Assembly (NCBI GenBank): GCA_016630955.3
Contig: CM049996.1
Span: 1,240,001-1,304,000, forward strand
Length of the DNA stretch: 64,000 bases
Source of the DNA: Didymella arachidicola
Taxonomy: Eukaryota > Ascomycota > Dothideomycetes > Pleosporales > Didymellaceae
Direction of reading: 5' to 3'
The notes beneath the pieces are model-generated. The model was not told the origin of the DNA, made no database searches, and was given only the letters and a program-made list of their open reading frames with translations. The first letter of the stretch is position 1. The number at the start of each line of letters is the position of its first letter. Both the position numbers and the translations under genes were made by a program. This document shows positions 20,801 through 30,220 of this stretch, one piece after another.

Positions 20801-23800
20801 ATGGCGGGCATGGAGAACATCGAAGTGCACAGCAAGGTAGGCCTTTGCGATTGCTCACCTGGCTAGCTCACGGTTCGAGGCTGACCTAGCTGCTAGTCGT
20901 ACCTCGTCCGCTGGGTCAACGTCTCTGCGGGCCACACCATATCCTGGAGCATACAGCCGCACAAGAAGTCGCTCAACTTTGGCATCTTCAAGCACCCGGG
21001 CAATGCCACCGGCGCGACCCCAAACCTGCCCTCGGGCTCGACGCTCGACAACGGCCCCTCCACGCCCGGACTCGAGGTCCCTGTGGGCCACACGCGCGCA
21101 CGCGGCGCATCCACCTCGCGTAATGACAGGACATTTGTGCTGGAGAAGTTGTCGGCCATTGGGCTGAAGCAGGTGCACTGGCAGGGCAAATGTGAGGCCG
21201 ACCTGGTGTCCATGGGCACCTACCATGTGCCGCAGGGCGAGGGGGGCATGTACGGCCTGGTCTTCGACAATACCTTCTCCAAGACGGTGTCGAAGACGGC
21301 GACCTTTGTGCTCATGACGTACCCTACGAACGCACCCCCCAAGTCTGGTCACCACATGCACTACGCCCAAGCCAAGGCAGGCACCAGCTCGACCAGCCTC
21401 ACCAGGTCGAGTCCGTCCATGGGCCCGGTCGAGTCCTGCGAGTCACTGCCACAACAGTTGGCAGAGCAACCCCGCTCAATGCACGACAAGCCGAAGCAAC
21501 CGAGCTTCTCCAGCTCCTCTTTCATGACGGGCAATCTGCTGAAGAAGAGAAGGAAGAAGAACCAGGGACACGCCAGGCGCTTCTTCTCGCTCGATTTTAC
21601 CACCTCGACCCTGTCGTACTACCGCAACAACCATTCATCTGCTCTGCGAGGAGCCATACCGCTTTCGCTCGCCGCCATTGGCGCGAACGAAGAGACGAGG
21701 GAGATCTCGGTAGACTCAGGAGCCGAGATCTGGCATTTGAAGGCGAACAACGCGGCAGACTTTGTGAAGTGGAGAGACGCCCTCGATAAGGCGTCACGGT
21801 CAGCTGTCGCTACAGCTTCGCCCACCCTGCAGATCACGGACAGCCCGTTCCAACCCACCGCATACACGCACAGTGCACTCGAGGATAATGAGTGGGCGAG
21901 AGTTGAGGCTCTGGTGGGCAGAGTTGCTGGCTCGAGAGATGCTGTGCGACGGCTGGCACAGGATACAGATCCTAAATATGGGACATCCTCAGCCGTGTCG
22001 TCAGGGACTTCGACAAGCAAGCTCAATGAGAGTCTGTGTCCTGCACCATCAGAAGACTCCAACGACTACTTTCCCCCCACGGGCGAACCAGAGCGTAAGG
22101 CGTTCTGGAAGCGTAAAGCCAGCAGCTCCGGCCAGAGCCCATCTGGCATGCTCAGGAGAAGTGTATCTGCACAGGTGGGTGTTGCTTCACCTGGCGCCAT
22201 TCCTCCAGTGCCTCCTCTGCCGGCGAACATCAACGGCGCACTCGCAGTACCCAAGCACAACAGTCGCGCGACCAACAGCTTGTCCTCGCAAGAAGAGAGT
22301 ATCCATGACCACTGCATGTCTTTGCTGCGAGACTTGGACTCTGTTGTAAAGGAGTTCTCGCACCTCATCAACCAAAGCAAAGAGCGACGAAAACCTGCGC
22401 CTCTCTCTGCAGCACCTTCCCGTCACAGCATTGACTCGCAGGGTTCGAACGACGAGTTCTTCGATGCAGAGGGTGGTGATGGATCCAAGTCAAACCTGCT
22501 GGCCATCAGAAGGGACAGTCAGGACATTGAGCAAAGGCAAGACGACGAAAGCTCAGATGACGGGTCAGAATCATCTTCAGAGCACGAAGCTGCTGGCGTG
22601 ATTGACCGTTCACGCTTCTCGCTGGACCAGGCGCCCTCTCTCTTCCCTGGCAAACCAACCTCACTTTCTCCGCTACCACTGGATCCAGTCAAGCGCAGGA
22701 ACGTCGTTCAAGCACCCAAAGTACAACCACCCAGCTTGATCGCTTTTCTGCGAAAGAACGTCGGAAAGGACCTGTCTACCATCGCTATGCCAGTATCCTC
22801 TAATGAGCCTACATCAGCTCTGCAGCGGCTAGCCGAGCAGCTCGAGTACAGCGAGCTGCTTGATGCAGCAGCAGCCGCGCCCTCTGAAAATGGGGAACGC
22901 CTTGTCTACATGGCCGCGTTCGCCATCTCAGCCTTCAGCAACAACCGCGTCAAGGAGCGCGCAATCCGCAAACCCTTCAACCCCATGCTCGGCGAGACCT
23001 ATGAGCTAGTCCGTGAAGATAAAGGCTATCGCTTCATTGCAGAGAAAGTCGTGCATCGACCGGTCCGCATGGCCTGCCAAGCTGAAGCCAAAGAGTGGAC
23101 GTTCATGCAGTCGCCCACCCCCGTGCAGAAGTTCTGGGGCAAGAGCGCAGAACTTAACACCGACGGCCGCGTCCGCGTCTTCCTCCACAACAGCAACGAA
23201 CACTACTCTTGGAGCATTGCGACCAGCTACCTGCGCAACGTTATCGCGGGCGAGAAGTACATCGAGCCCACCGGCACCATGACCATCATCAGCGAAACAA
23301 CTGGCGCCAAGGCAGTCTGCACATTCAAAGCGGGCGGTATGTTTGCTGGTCGCTCTGAAGACGTCAGCGTGCAGGTCTTCGATGGCACAGGATCAGTCTT
23401 GACCATGGGCGCGATCGGCAAGTGGACGACAGATCTACAGTTCACATCGAACGGCCAGCCGAGCGGAAAGAGTGTGTGGAAGGCCGGCCCACTGGTCGAG
23501 AAGCCAGAGAAACACTATGGGTTTACGTCTTTCGCTGCGGCGCTGAATCAGGTCACACCTATCGAGGATGGTCATATCCCTGTGTCTGACTCACGTCTGC
23601 GACCTGACCAGAGAGCATGGGAGGAGGGCGACTTGGACAAGGCTGAGGCATTGAAGGCGAGGCTCGAGGAGAGACAGCGCGCCAGGAGACGCGTCATGGA
23701 GGAGCACGGAGAGGAGTGGAAACCGAAGTGGTTCACTAAAGCGAACCCTGAGGACGCCGCGGCGCTGGGTGATGAGGAGGTCTGGAGGCTGAAGAGCGGG

Positions 23801-23869
23801 AAGGACGGGTACTGGGAGAGCAGAGAGGCAGCAAAGTGGGACGGTGTCGTTGATGTATTCCAACATTGA
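20801..23869 (+). CDS. OSH3: oxysterol-binding protein homologue, Osh3 type
   Basis: Exons 20801-20836 and 20897-23869 (60-nt intron with CTGAC branch) give 1,002 residues. Parts in order: GOLD-like domain from SYLVRWVNVSAGHTISW to VFDNTFSK; PH domain from GNLLKKRRKKNQGHARRFF to DFVKWRDALDKA; a disordered Ser-rich linker; an FFAT motif EFFDAE at residues 532-537; and the lipid-binding ORD with KPFNPMLGETYEL. Osh3 proteins bridge ER (via VAP/Scs2 binding the FFAT) and plasma membrane and act on PI4P. The usual HH pair of the OSBP signature appears as HR (EKVVHRPV), which I recall as typical of the Osh3 branch. Domain order makes the call firm. Confidence 0.93.
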
Positions 23870-23985
23870 GCGTTGACGTTGATGTGAATGCCTGTCGGAT
23901 GTGGAGAATAGACGAATCGATCACGTGATCATACATCCATTGGCCTCCCTGTGAGCAGTCGGTACCGTTTGCACTTTCAAGTAGG

Positions 23986-23992
23986 TATAAAA
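23986..23992 (+). promoter_or_regulatory. TATA box 1 (TATAAAA)
   Basis: GGTATAAAAGCC, followed within about 60-80 bp by an A/C-rich leader (ACCAAATAATCAAAAC) like a fungal transcription start zone. No known coding gene follows. Confidence 0.6.
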
Positions 23993-24453
23993 GCCTAGTG
24001 CGTACTAGCCATCGCCTCACTACAGCACTGCTTCCACCAAATAATCAAAACTCATCAAAACAGTCCGCATGCCTGCTCCAGCCTTCTTGTCCTTTCATCA
24101 AACACAAGCAACCACGTCCTGTGTTCCTTTATATGTGACCACTCTAAAAGACGTTCTTTTCTGCACCCAGCCCCCACGTCAAAAACTTGACTGACCAATG
24201 CCGACGGAATTCATGCTACGCGTCAATTAACTCAAAAGACGTGTCGGTATCGGTATGTCTGTTCTCCCTGTCTTTCGTTCCGAAATCTCAAAATCAAACT
24301 CGTCGAAGGACGAGTCTATACTCCATGCGCCAAATCCTTCAAGAACCAGACCATGTTGTGCCCCCGTTCAAATCGTTCAAACAGATCAAAATGACCTGTC
24401 TGTCCTCGGTTCTGTTAGCGGGCAGTCACGTCTCGTGGCAATCGGCAAGCAGG

Positions 24454-24461
24454 TATAAATA
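24454..24461 (+). promoter_or_regulatory. TATA box 2 (TATAAATA)
   Basis: GGTATAAATAGC, 468 bp after box 1. No coding gene follows. It could start a second non-coding transcript or be a chance match. Confidence 0.5.
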
Positions 24462-24852
24462 GCTGACGCAGCGCTGGGGCTGCGTCCTTCATCCACACCG
24501 AAATGCAAAGGCATCGAAACTCACCTGATGAAGTATGATGTTTGTTTCTGCTCAAAAGTAACATGTATGTTCTTTCCCTGCGTTTTTCCCTTTTCAGTCG
24601 AAAGGCTTTGACAGTGTACGCACGCTGCCGCCGGAATTATGTAGCGTGCACGGCCATGTTGGTTTCTGTCTGCTTGGAATTCCCCAACTACGAAGAATAT
24701 GTACGTGCTCGCCTGCGTTGCTCAGGGCTGTCAAAAGAACATGTTGAACCGCGATGTGGTTTTGCTGCTGTGACATTTACAGATAGCGCGGATATGCGGC
24801 CAAGCGGTTATGGTGCATCGAGCATGCAATGGGATTGAGGGGTTCTGATGCG

Positions 24853-24859
24853 TATAAAG
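24853..24859 (+). promoter_or_regulatory. TATA box 3 (TATAAAG)
   Basis: CGTATAAAGGAC, 399 bp after box 2, followed by a pyrimidine-rich stretch (CTCTGTCGTCTCTACC) resembling a fungal start site. Confidence 0.45.
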
Positions 24860-26537
24860 GACCTCCGGTCTACACTCTGTCGTCTCTACCTATACATTGT
24901 TTTTCCCGAGTCGTCTCCAAAGCATACCAACTACACCATATGTGCTGCTTTGGCCTTTCTCTGCCTTCCAAAAGCCTGAACACCCGGCGCGTGCAGGCCT
25001 GTGTTTCTGCTCCCCAGGTAGTTAAAAGACTGAGAGCATGACTGAATGAATTGCTGTTTTGAGAGTACGAAAAATGTCTCTGAGTGGAGAAGTTCTGCAT
25101 AAGTCTGATGTTTTTGGTTTTTTTTCTCGCCTCAACTCAAAAACTTATCGAGGACGACTACATGGTTTGATCGACGCGGAGTGAATCACACTTCATGAGC
25201 AGATCATCTACAACCTCATCGAACACCTGGCAAGAGAAATACTCCCTTACTCGTAATTGCACATCGCCAAGAAAGCCCTATAGTTTCGCTGTCACGTCGC
25301 AGATCGAATTTTACTACATTGTTGATCGGTGTGTACGATCCTGCGATGTCAACCTGCACGACCTGTGCTGATCTAGATGATGACGGCTTGGTCATGCATG
25401 ACCCTCGTAGCTACTCGACTACTGTGTTAAGTCGAAGCGTTAGCATGATACTATTCCATAAGCGGTCACATAAACGCCTCAGATATTGTGATGAGTGTCT
25501 GCATGCATCAAGTCGTCGATGAGCATCGAGCGAAACTATAACCTATCGACCGTTGAGCTGGGAAATCAGCATCGGGCGCCGTCAAGCGCTCTTATGCAGC
25601 AGACCTTTTACACGAGTGACGACTGTACCTAACGGCATATAGTACCTATGTAGCTTAGTAGTGAGCTGCCTGTGGCATATGTCATGCAGTTCAAGCTGTG
25701 ATGGGAGCCACATCTGCCAGGACGGCAGGCACAAACGAGCATGGTGACTATGCTCGGACGTGAATGTTCCTGCACAGGTGGAGCGGTGACGACTGGCCGG
25801 CGCGGATTGCGCAATAGAGTCAGCGATCAGCACAGGGTGCAGTACGGTATGCACTGCTACTTCAAACCCATCTGCCGGGTTGAAGACTACACTGTACCTA
25901 GTCGATCAGAGCGCTCTCTGTGCGATACCTGCTAACCGTCTTTCATTGGCCGGGCACATGTTGCCGTGGTCGGCGACTTCCGATGACTAGATCCAGATCT
26001 TATGGCAGTTGTCGCTAACAGTAGTAGATCAGCGGCTAGAGGTCCATGCTCCGGGACCCGAGCGCTGCGCAGCTCGCAGCTCCCTAACAATAGGCTGAAC
26101 ATGAAGTTTTCCATCTATCAAAAGAGTCGACGTGTACTCGGTGAAGGCTCTGCAGGACTGCGACTGGCCGTGTGGACAGTAGAGGTGGCGACCCGAGGAT
26201 TTGACACTGCCCAGTTCGGTCTGTAGGCTCGATCGATGGCCACAGGATGCTAGCCGGCCCTTTACTGCCCTAATTATTATTTATCAGGAGTTTCGGCTGA
26301 CAGTATTGTTTGGTAACGTGCGGAGAAGGATTCGCGTTCTTGGGCGTCTCGCTTTGTACGTGTGGAGCCAGGCACAGTGGCTCGTCGCTCGAACTGTCGA
26401 GCATCTACTGTGGTAGTTGGGATAAGTTTTGTGAGTGGGGATAGAGAACAGGGGTGCGGGCCGAATCACAAAGTCTGTTTCTTATATTGTTCTCGAACGA
26501 GAGCGGCAGTAGAAGCTGACTAATACGTTATTGTCTA

Positions 26538-26605
26538 ACGTGTTCCACCAGTAAGCGGCCCACACCAGTAAGTGGCCCACCCCACCGAACTTGACGCGAC
26601 TCTCT
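26538..26605 (+). repeat. left terminal inverted repeat of copy A
   Basis: 68 bp identical to the reverse complement of 28303-28370. Layout: 8-bp end, two 17-bp direct repeats at 26546-26562 and 26563-26579 (CACCAGTAAGYGGCCCA), then an inner segment starting CCCCACCGAACTTGACG. The direct repeats are probable transposase binding sites. Confidence 0.95.
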
Positions 26606-26619
26606 CCACAACAACCACC

Positions 26620-28242
26620 ATGGCTCAACAACAACGTCATCAACAGACTTCTCGTGAAGGCAGAATTCTTCTAGCATCTCGTGCGCTTCAAGAACAACGC
26701 ATTATAAGCCAGCGCCAGGCTGCCTTGTTATACGACGCTCCGCGAACAACGCTCCGACGCCGCCTCCGCGGTACTCAGCCAAAATCAGAGACAGCATCTG
26801 TCAATCGCAAGCTATCAACTACTGAAGAGCAGTCTCTTGTTCAGTGGATCCTAGAGCTTGATCGACGAGGCTTTCCACCTCAGGTTATTGATGTACGTCG
26901 AATGGCAGACGCTCTTCTTGCCGCGCGCGGCCAAAATCCACCCCCTCCACCTATAGGCAAGAACTGGGTGTCGCGCTTTATCAACAGCCAGTCTGAGCTT
27001 CAGACAAAGTGGAATAGGAAGTTCCACAGCCAGCACGCTCGCTGTGAGGATCCTGTCACTATTGCAGCGTGGTTCAAGCTCGTAGAGGAGACGCGCCAGG
27101 CGTACGGCGTACTAGATGACGACGTCTACAACTTTGACGAGACTGGCTTCATGATGGGCGTTGCTGCTACCTCTAAGGTTGTCACGAGCTCAGATACAGT
27201 AGGTCGTGCTACTGTCGTGCAGCCAGGCAATAGAGACTGGGTCACGACAATTGAGTGTATCAATGCGTCTGGCTGGTGTCTCCCGCCGTTCGTGATCCTG
27301 TCTGGGAAGCTTCACCAGGCTAGCTGGTACCACCACACCCTACCAGACTGGGTACTTGCAGTATCAGACAATGGCTGGACGACAGATGAGCTTGGTGTAG
27401 AGTGGGTAAAGCACTTCAACAGCCATACAGCGTCCCGTACGCGTGGAGTCTACCGTCTCCTTATCCTAGACGGCCATAGCAGCCATGCTACACCTGAGTT
27501 CGACCAGTTCTGTACAGAGAATAAGATTATCACTCTCTGCATGCCAGCTCATACCTCTCATCTCCTCCAGCCACTTGATGTGAGCTGCTTCGCGCCGCTC
27601 AAGCGTGCGTACGGTCACGAGATCCAGGAGCTCGCCCGCCAAGGCGTCTACCACGTTGACAAGATAGACTTCCTTATAATCTATACACAGATCCGGCCAA
27701 CAGTATTTACAGAGCAGAATATCCAGGCTGGCTTCCAGGCGACAGGGCTTATCCCTCCCTGTCCACATCGTGTCCTATCGTCGCTCACCGTCGTCCGGAC
27801 GCCGTCTCCACCAGCGACTACAGCAGACAACAACGTCGCGTGGACAGCAGAAACGCCGCGTACAGTAGCGCAGCTTCAGCAGCAAGCTCAATATATAAGA
27901 GACCTCCTTCATCGCCGATCACAGAGCCTAATAATGTAGGCCATTGGCCAGCTTATTAAGAGTGATCAGCTTATGATGAACTCAGTAACAATACTTACAG
28001 AGGAGGTTAAGAAGCTGCGCAGAGCTAATGAGCGCCAGGAACGTAAGAGAGACCAGCGGCGTCAGTGTATAGCTCGTAGAGGAGTGCTACAGGCTCAGCA
28101 AGGCCAGCAGCTCGCTGTAGAGGCAGAAAGGGTGGTCGCAGAGGTAGAACAAGCTCAGGCTACTCTAGGACGTAAGCGCGCACCACCAACGTGTAGCAAG
28201 TGTCACGTTCAAGGACATATGCGGACTCAGTGTAGACAGTAA
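26620..28242 (+). pseudogene. transposase of copy A, one internal stop
   Basis: ATG 26620 begins MAQQQRHQQTSREGRIL. An N-terminal psq-type helix-turn-helix (SQRQAALLYDAPRTTLRRRL) and a CENP-B/Tc5-like DNA-binding part (LVQWILELDRRGFPP) precede the DDE domain: NFDETGF, LILDGHSSHAT and LLQPLDVSCFAPLKRAYG hold the catalytic acids. A TAG at 27937-27939 ends the frame after 439 residues. The same frame then stays open to 28242 with a coiled coil and a CCHC zinc knuckle (CSKCHVQGHMRTQC). Copy B is uninterrupted across this point. The truncated product keeps the whole catalytic core, so activity is not excluded. Confidence 0.88.
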
Positions 28243-28302
28243 TAGACTAGCTATCTATAAATTCTTATGCTATTATCTTGTGTTGTTGTAGAGCTATTGT
28301 GC

Positions 28303-28370
28303 AGAGAGTCGCGTCAAGTTCGGTGGGGTGGGCCACTTACTGGTGTGGGCCGCTTACTGGTGGAACACGT
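28303..28370 (-). repeat. right terminal inverted repeat of copy A
   Basis: Exact reverse complement of the left repeat, followed directly by the TA shared with copy B. The lack of divergence between the two ends suggests a fairly recent insertion. Confidence 0.95.
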
Positions 28371-28372
28371 TA

Positions 28373-28444
28373 ACGTTAAGGATCAGCAAGCTGGCTAGAT
28401 CAGCAAGCTGGCCACCCCACCAAACCTGACCCGACTCTCTACAC
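28373..28444 (+). repeat. left terminal inverted repeat of copy B
   Basis: Same layout as copy A: 8-bp end, two 17-bp direct repeats at 28381-28397 and 28398-28414 (GATCAGCAAGCTGGCYA), then the inner CCCCACC segment nearly shared with copy A. The one mismatch to the right end is a C-to-T in a CpA context (GGCTAG against GGCCAG). Confidence 0.93.
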
Positions 28445-28454
28445 AACTACCATA

Positions 28455-30092
28455 ATGCCGCGATAACGACGCTCTATACAGACTTCTCGTGAAGGCAGAA
28501 TAAGCCTTGCTATCGCGTCCTATCGTAATAATCCAAAACAGTCTCTCCGCGCTCTTGCGATGGCTTTTGATGTGCCAAGATCCACACTCCAGACGCGTGT
28601 CGGTGGTACCCAGCCACGATCAGAGGTACGACCTGCTAATTGTAAGCTATCGCCTATCGAAGAGCATTCTCTTGTGCAGTGGATCCTAGACCTTGACCGG
28701 CGTGGTTTTCCACCCCATATTATCGACGTGCGACGAATGGCAGACGTATTACTCGCCGCGCGTGGCCAAGATCCACCTCCACAGCCTGTCGGCAAGAAAT
28801 GGGTGTCGCGCTTTATTCAAGGCCAGCCAGAGCTCCAGATAAAGTGGACTAGAAGGCTTAATAGCCAGCGCGCTAGTTCTGAGGATCCTATCGCGATTAC
28901 AGCGTGGTTCAAACTAGTAGAGGAGACGCGACAGACGTATGGCGTTCTTGACCAGGATATCTACAACTTTGACGAGACTGGATTCGCTATGGGCGTCGCT
29001 GCAACGTCAAAAGTAGTCACTAGCTCTGATAGAGTCGGTCGTGCAGTCGCCGTACAGCCAGGCAATCGCGAGTGGGTGACAGTAATCGAGTGTGTTAACG
29101 CGTCTGGCTGGTCTCTACCACCGTTCGTGATCCTGGCTGGTAAGGTCCACCAGAGCAGCTGGTATCGCGATCTCCCTCTAGATTGGACTGTCGGCGTCTC
29201 AGAGAATGGCTGGACGACAGATGAGCTAGGTTTCGAGTGGATAAAGCACTTCAACCAGCATACAGCCGCTCGTACAGCTGGAGTCTATCGGCTTCTTATT
29301 GTAGACGGCCATAGCAGCCACGCTACGCCAGAGTTCGACCAGTACTGCGCCAATAATAAGATCATTACTCTCTGTATGCCGCCGCATACCTCCCATCTTC
29401 TCCAGCCTCTAGATGTGAGCTGCTACTCCCCTCTTAAGCGCGCGTACGGACGTCAGGTTGAGGAGCTCGCCCGCCAAGGCGTATACCATATTGACAAGAT
29501 AGACTTCCTTATAGCCTATACACGGATCCGGCCAACTATACTTACGCAGCAGAATATCCAATCAGGCTTTCGGGCGACAGGTCTTGTCCCTTCTTGTCCA
29601 GATCGTGTTCTGTCGTCGCTAACTGTCGTTCGGACGCCGTCTCCACCACAGACAACTATAGATGACAACGTTGCAGCACAGGCAGCGGCGCAGACAGAGA
29701 CACCACATACAGTAGAGCAGCTTCAGCAGCAGGTACGCTATCTCCAAGAGCGACTGCGGCGGCAGCCAGAGAGTCCAACAAGTATTGCTATCCGCCAGCT
29801 TGCTAAGAGCGCTCAGCTTGCAATGCAATCAGCAGTAATACTCGCGGAGGAGAATAAGAAGCTACGTGAAGAAAATCAGCGCCAGCGACAAAAACAGAAC
29901 CAGCCGCGTCAATATATCGCTTCTGGTGGAGTTCTCCAGGTGCAGCAGGCTCAGCAGCTTATTGCAGAGGCAGAAAGGGTAGTTACGGAGGTTGAGCAGG
30001 GTGAGGGCAGTCAGCGACGTCAGCGCGCGCCGCCGACGTGCACGAAGTGCCATATTCAAGGACACACTCGCACTTCGTGCAAAGCTAGATAA
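28455..30092 (+). pseudogene. transposase of copy B, stop at codon 4
   Basis: Alignment with copy A places the start at ATG 28455 (MPR-stop-RRSIQTSREGRI), where codon 4 is TAA (28464-28466), one C-to-T change from CAA. Translation could restart at ATG 28560, giving 510 residues that lack the first helix of the psq-type domain but keep the CENP-B-like part, the DDE motifs (NFDETGF, LIVDGHSSHAT, LLQPLDVSCYSPLKRAYG), the coiled coil and the zinc knuckle CTKCHIQGHTRTSC. Loss of DNA-binding residues would probably impair transposition. CpA-to-TpA changes fit RIP at low intensity. Confidence 0.88.
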
Positions 30093-30146
30093 CAAATTAT
30101 ATCCGTCAAGTTTTATCTAATTTTACTGCGTTGTTGTGGATCAATG

Positions 30147-30218
30147 GTGTAGAGAGTCGGGTCAGGTTTGGTGGGGTGGCCAGCTTGCTGATCTGGCCAG
30201 CTTGCTGATCCTTAACGT
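30147..30218 (-). repeat. right terminal inverted repeat of copy B
   Basis: Reverse complement of 28373-28444 apart from one position. Followed by TA at 30219-30220 and then ATTAG host sequence. Confidence 0.93.
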
Positions 30219-30220
30219 TA

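Larger units (their letters stand above)
23870..26535. other. 2.7-kb gene-free stretch with three TATA boxes
   Basis: No coding frame is supported. The left half (23.98-25.1 kb, plus strand) carries three strong TATA boxes and pyrimidine-rich leaders, suggesting transcription. A 41-codon frame from ATG 24070 (MPAPAFLSFHQ...) is the only sizeable early ORF behind the first box. An eight-T run lies at about 25117. The right half up to the transposon shows nothing recognisable. Confidence 0.45.
26538..28370 (+). mobile_element. pogo/Fot-like DNA transposon, copy A (1,833 bp)
   Basis: The element is bounded by 68-bp perfect terminal inverted repeats that start ACGTGTTCC and is flanked by TA on both sides (26536-26537, 28371-28372), the target duplication of the Tc1/mariner/pogo superfamily. 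It encodes one transposase in plus orientation. The ACGT ends recall Molly-type elements of Dothideomycetes, from memory only. Its right TA is also the left TA of copy B. Confidence 0.95.
28373..30218 (+). mobile_element. pogo/Fot-like DNA transposon, copy B (1,846 bp)
   Basis: Terminal inverted repeats of 72 bp beginning ACGTTAAGG, one mismatch, flanked by TA (28371-28372 and 30219-30220). Same orientation as copy A. The transposase is clearly related to copy A but diverged along its length, so it is a different family and not a recent duplicate. Only the TA at 28371-28372 separates the two elements. Confidence 0.95.

Noticed and set aside
24500..25120. U6 or other known Pol III RNA behind the TATA boxes
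   Set aside because: No recognisable U6, U3, 7SL or RNase P core sequence; only the T-run fits.
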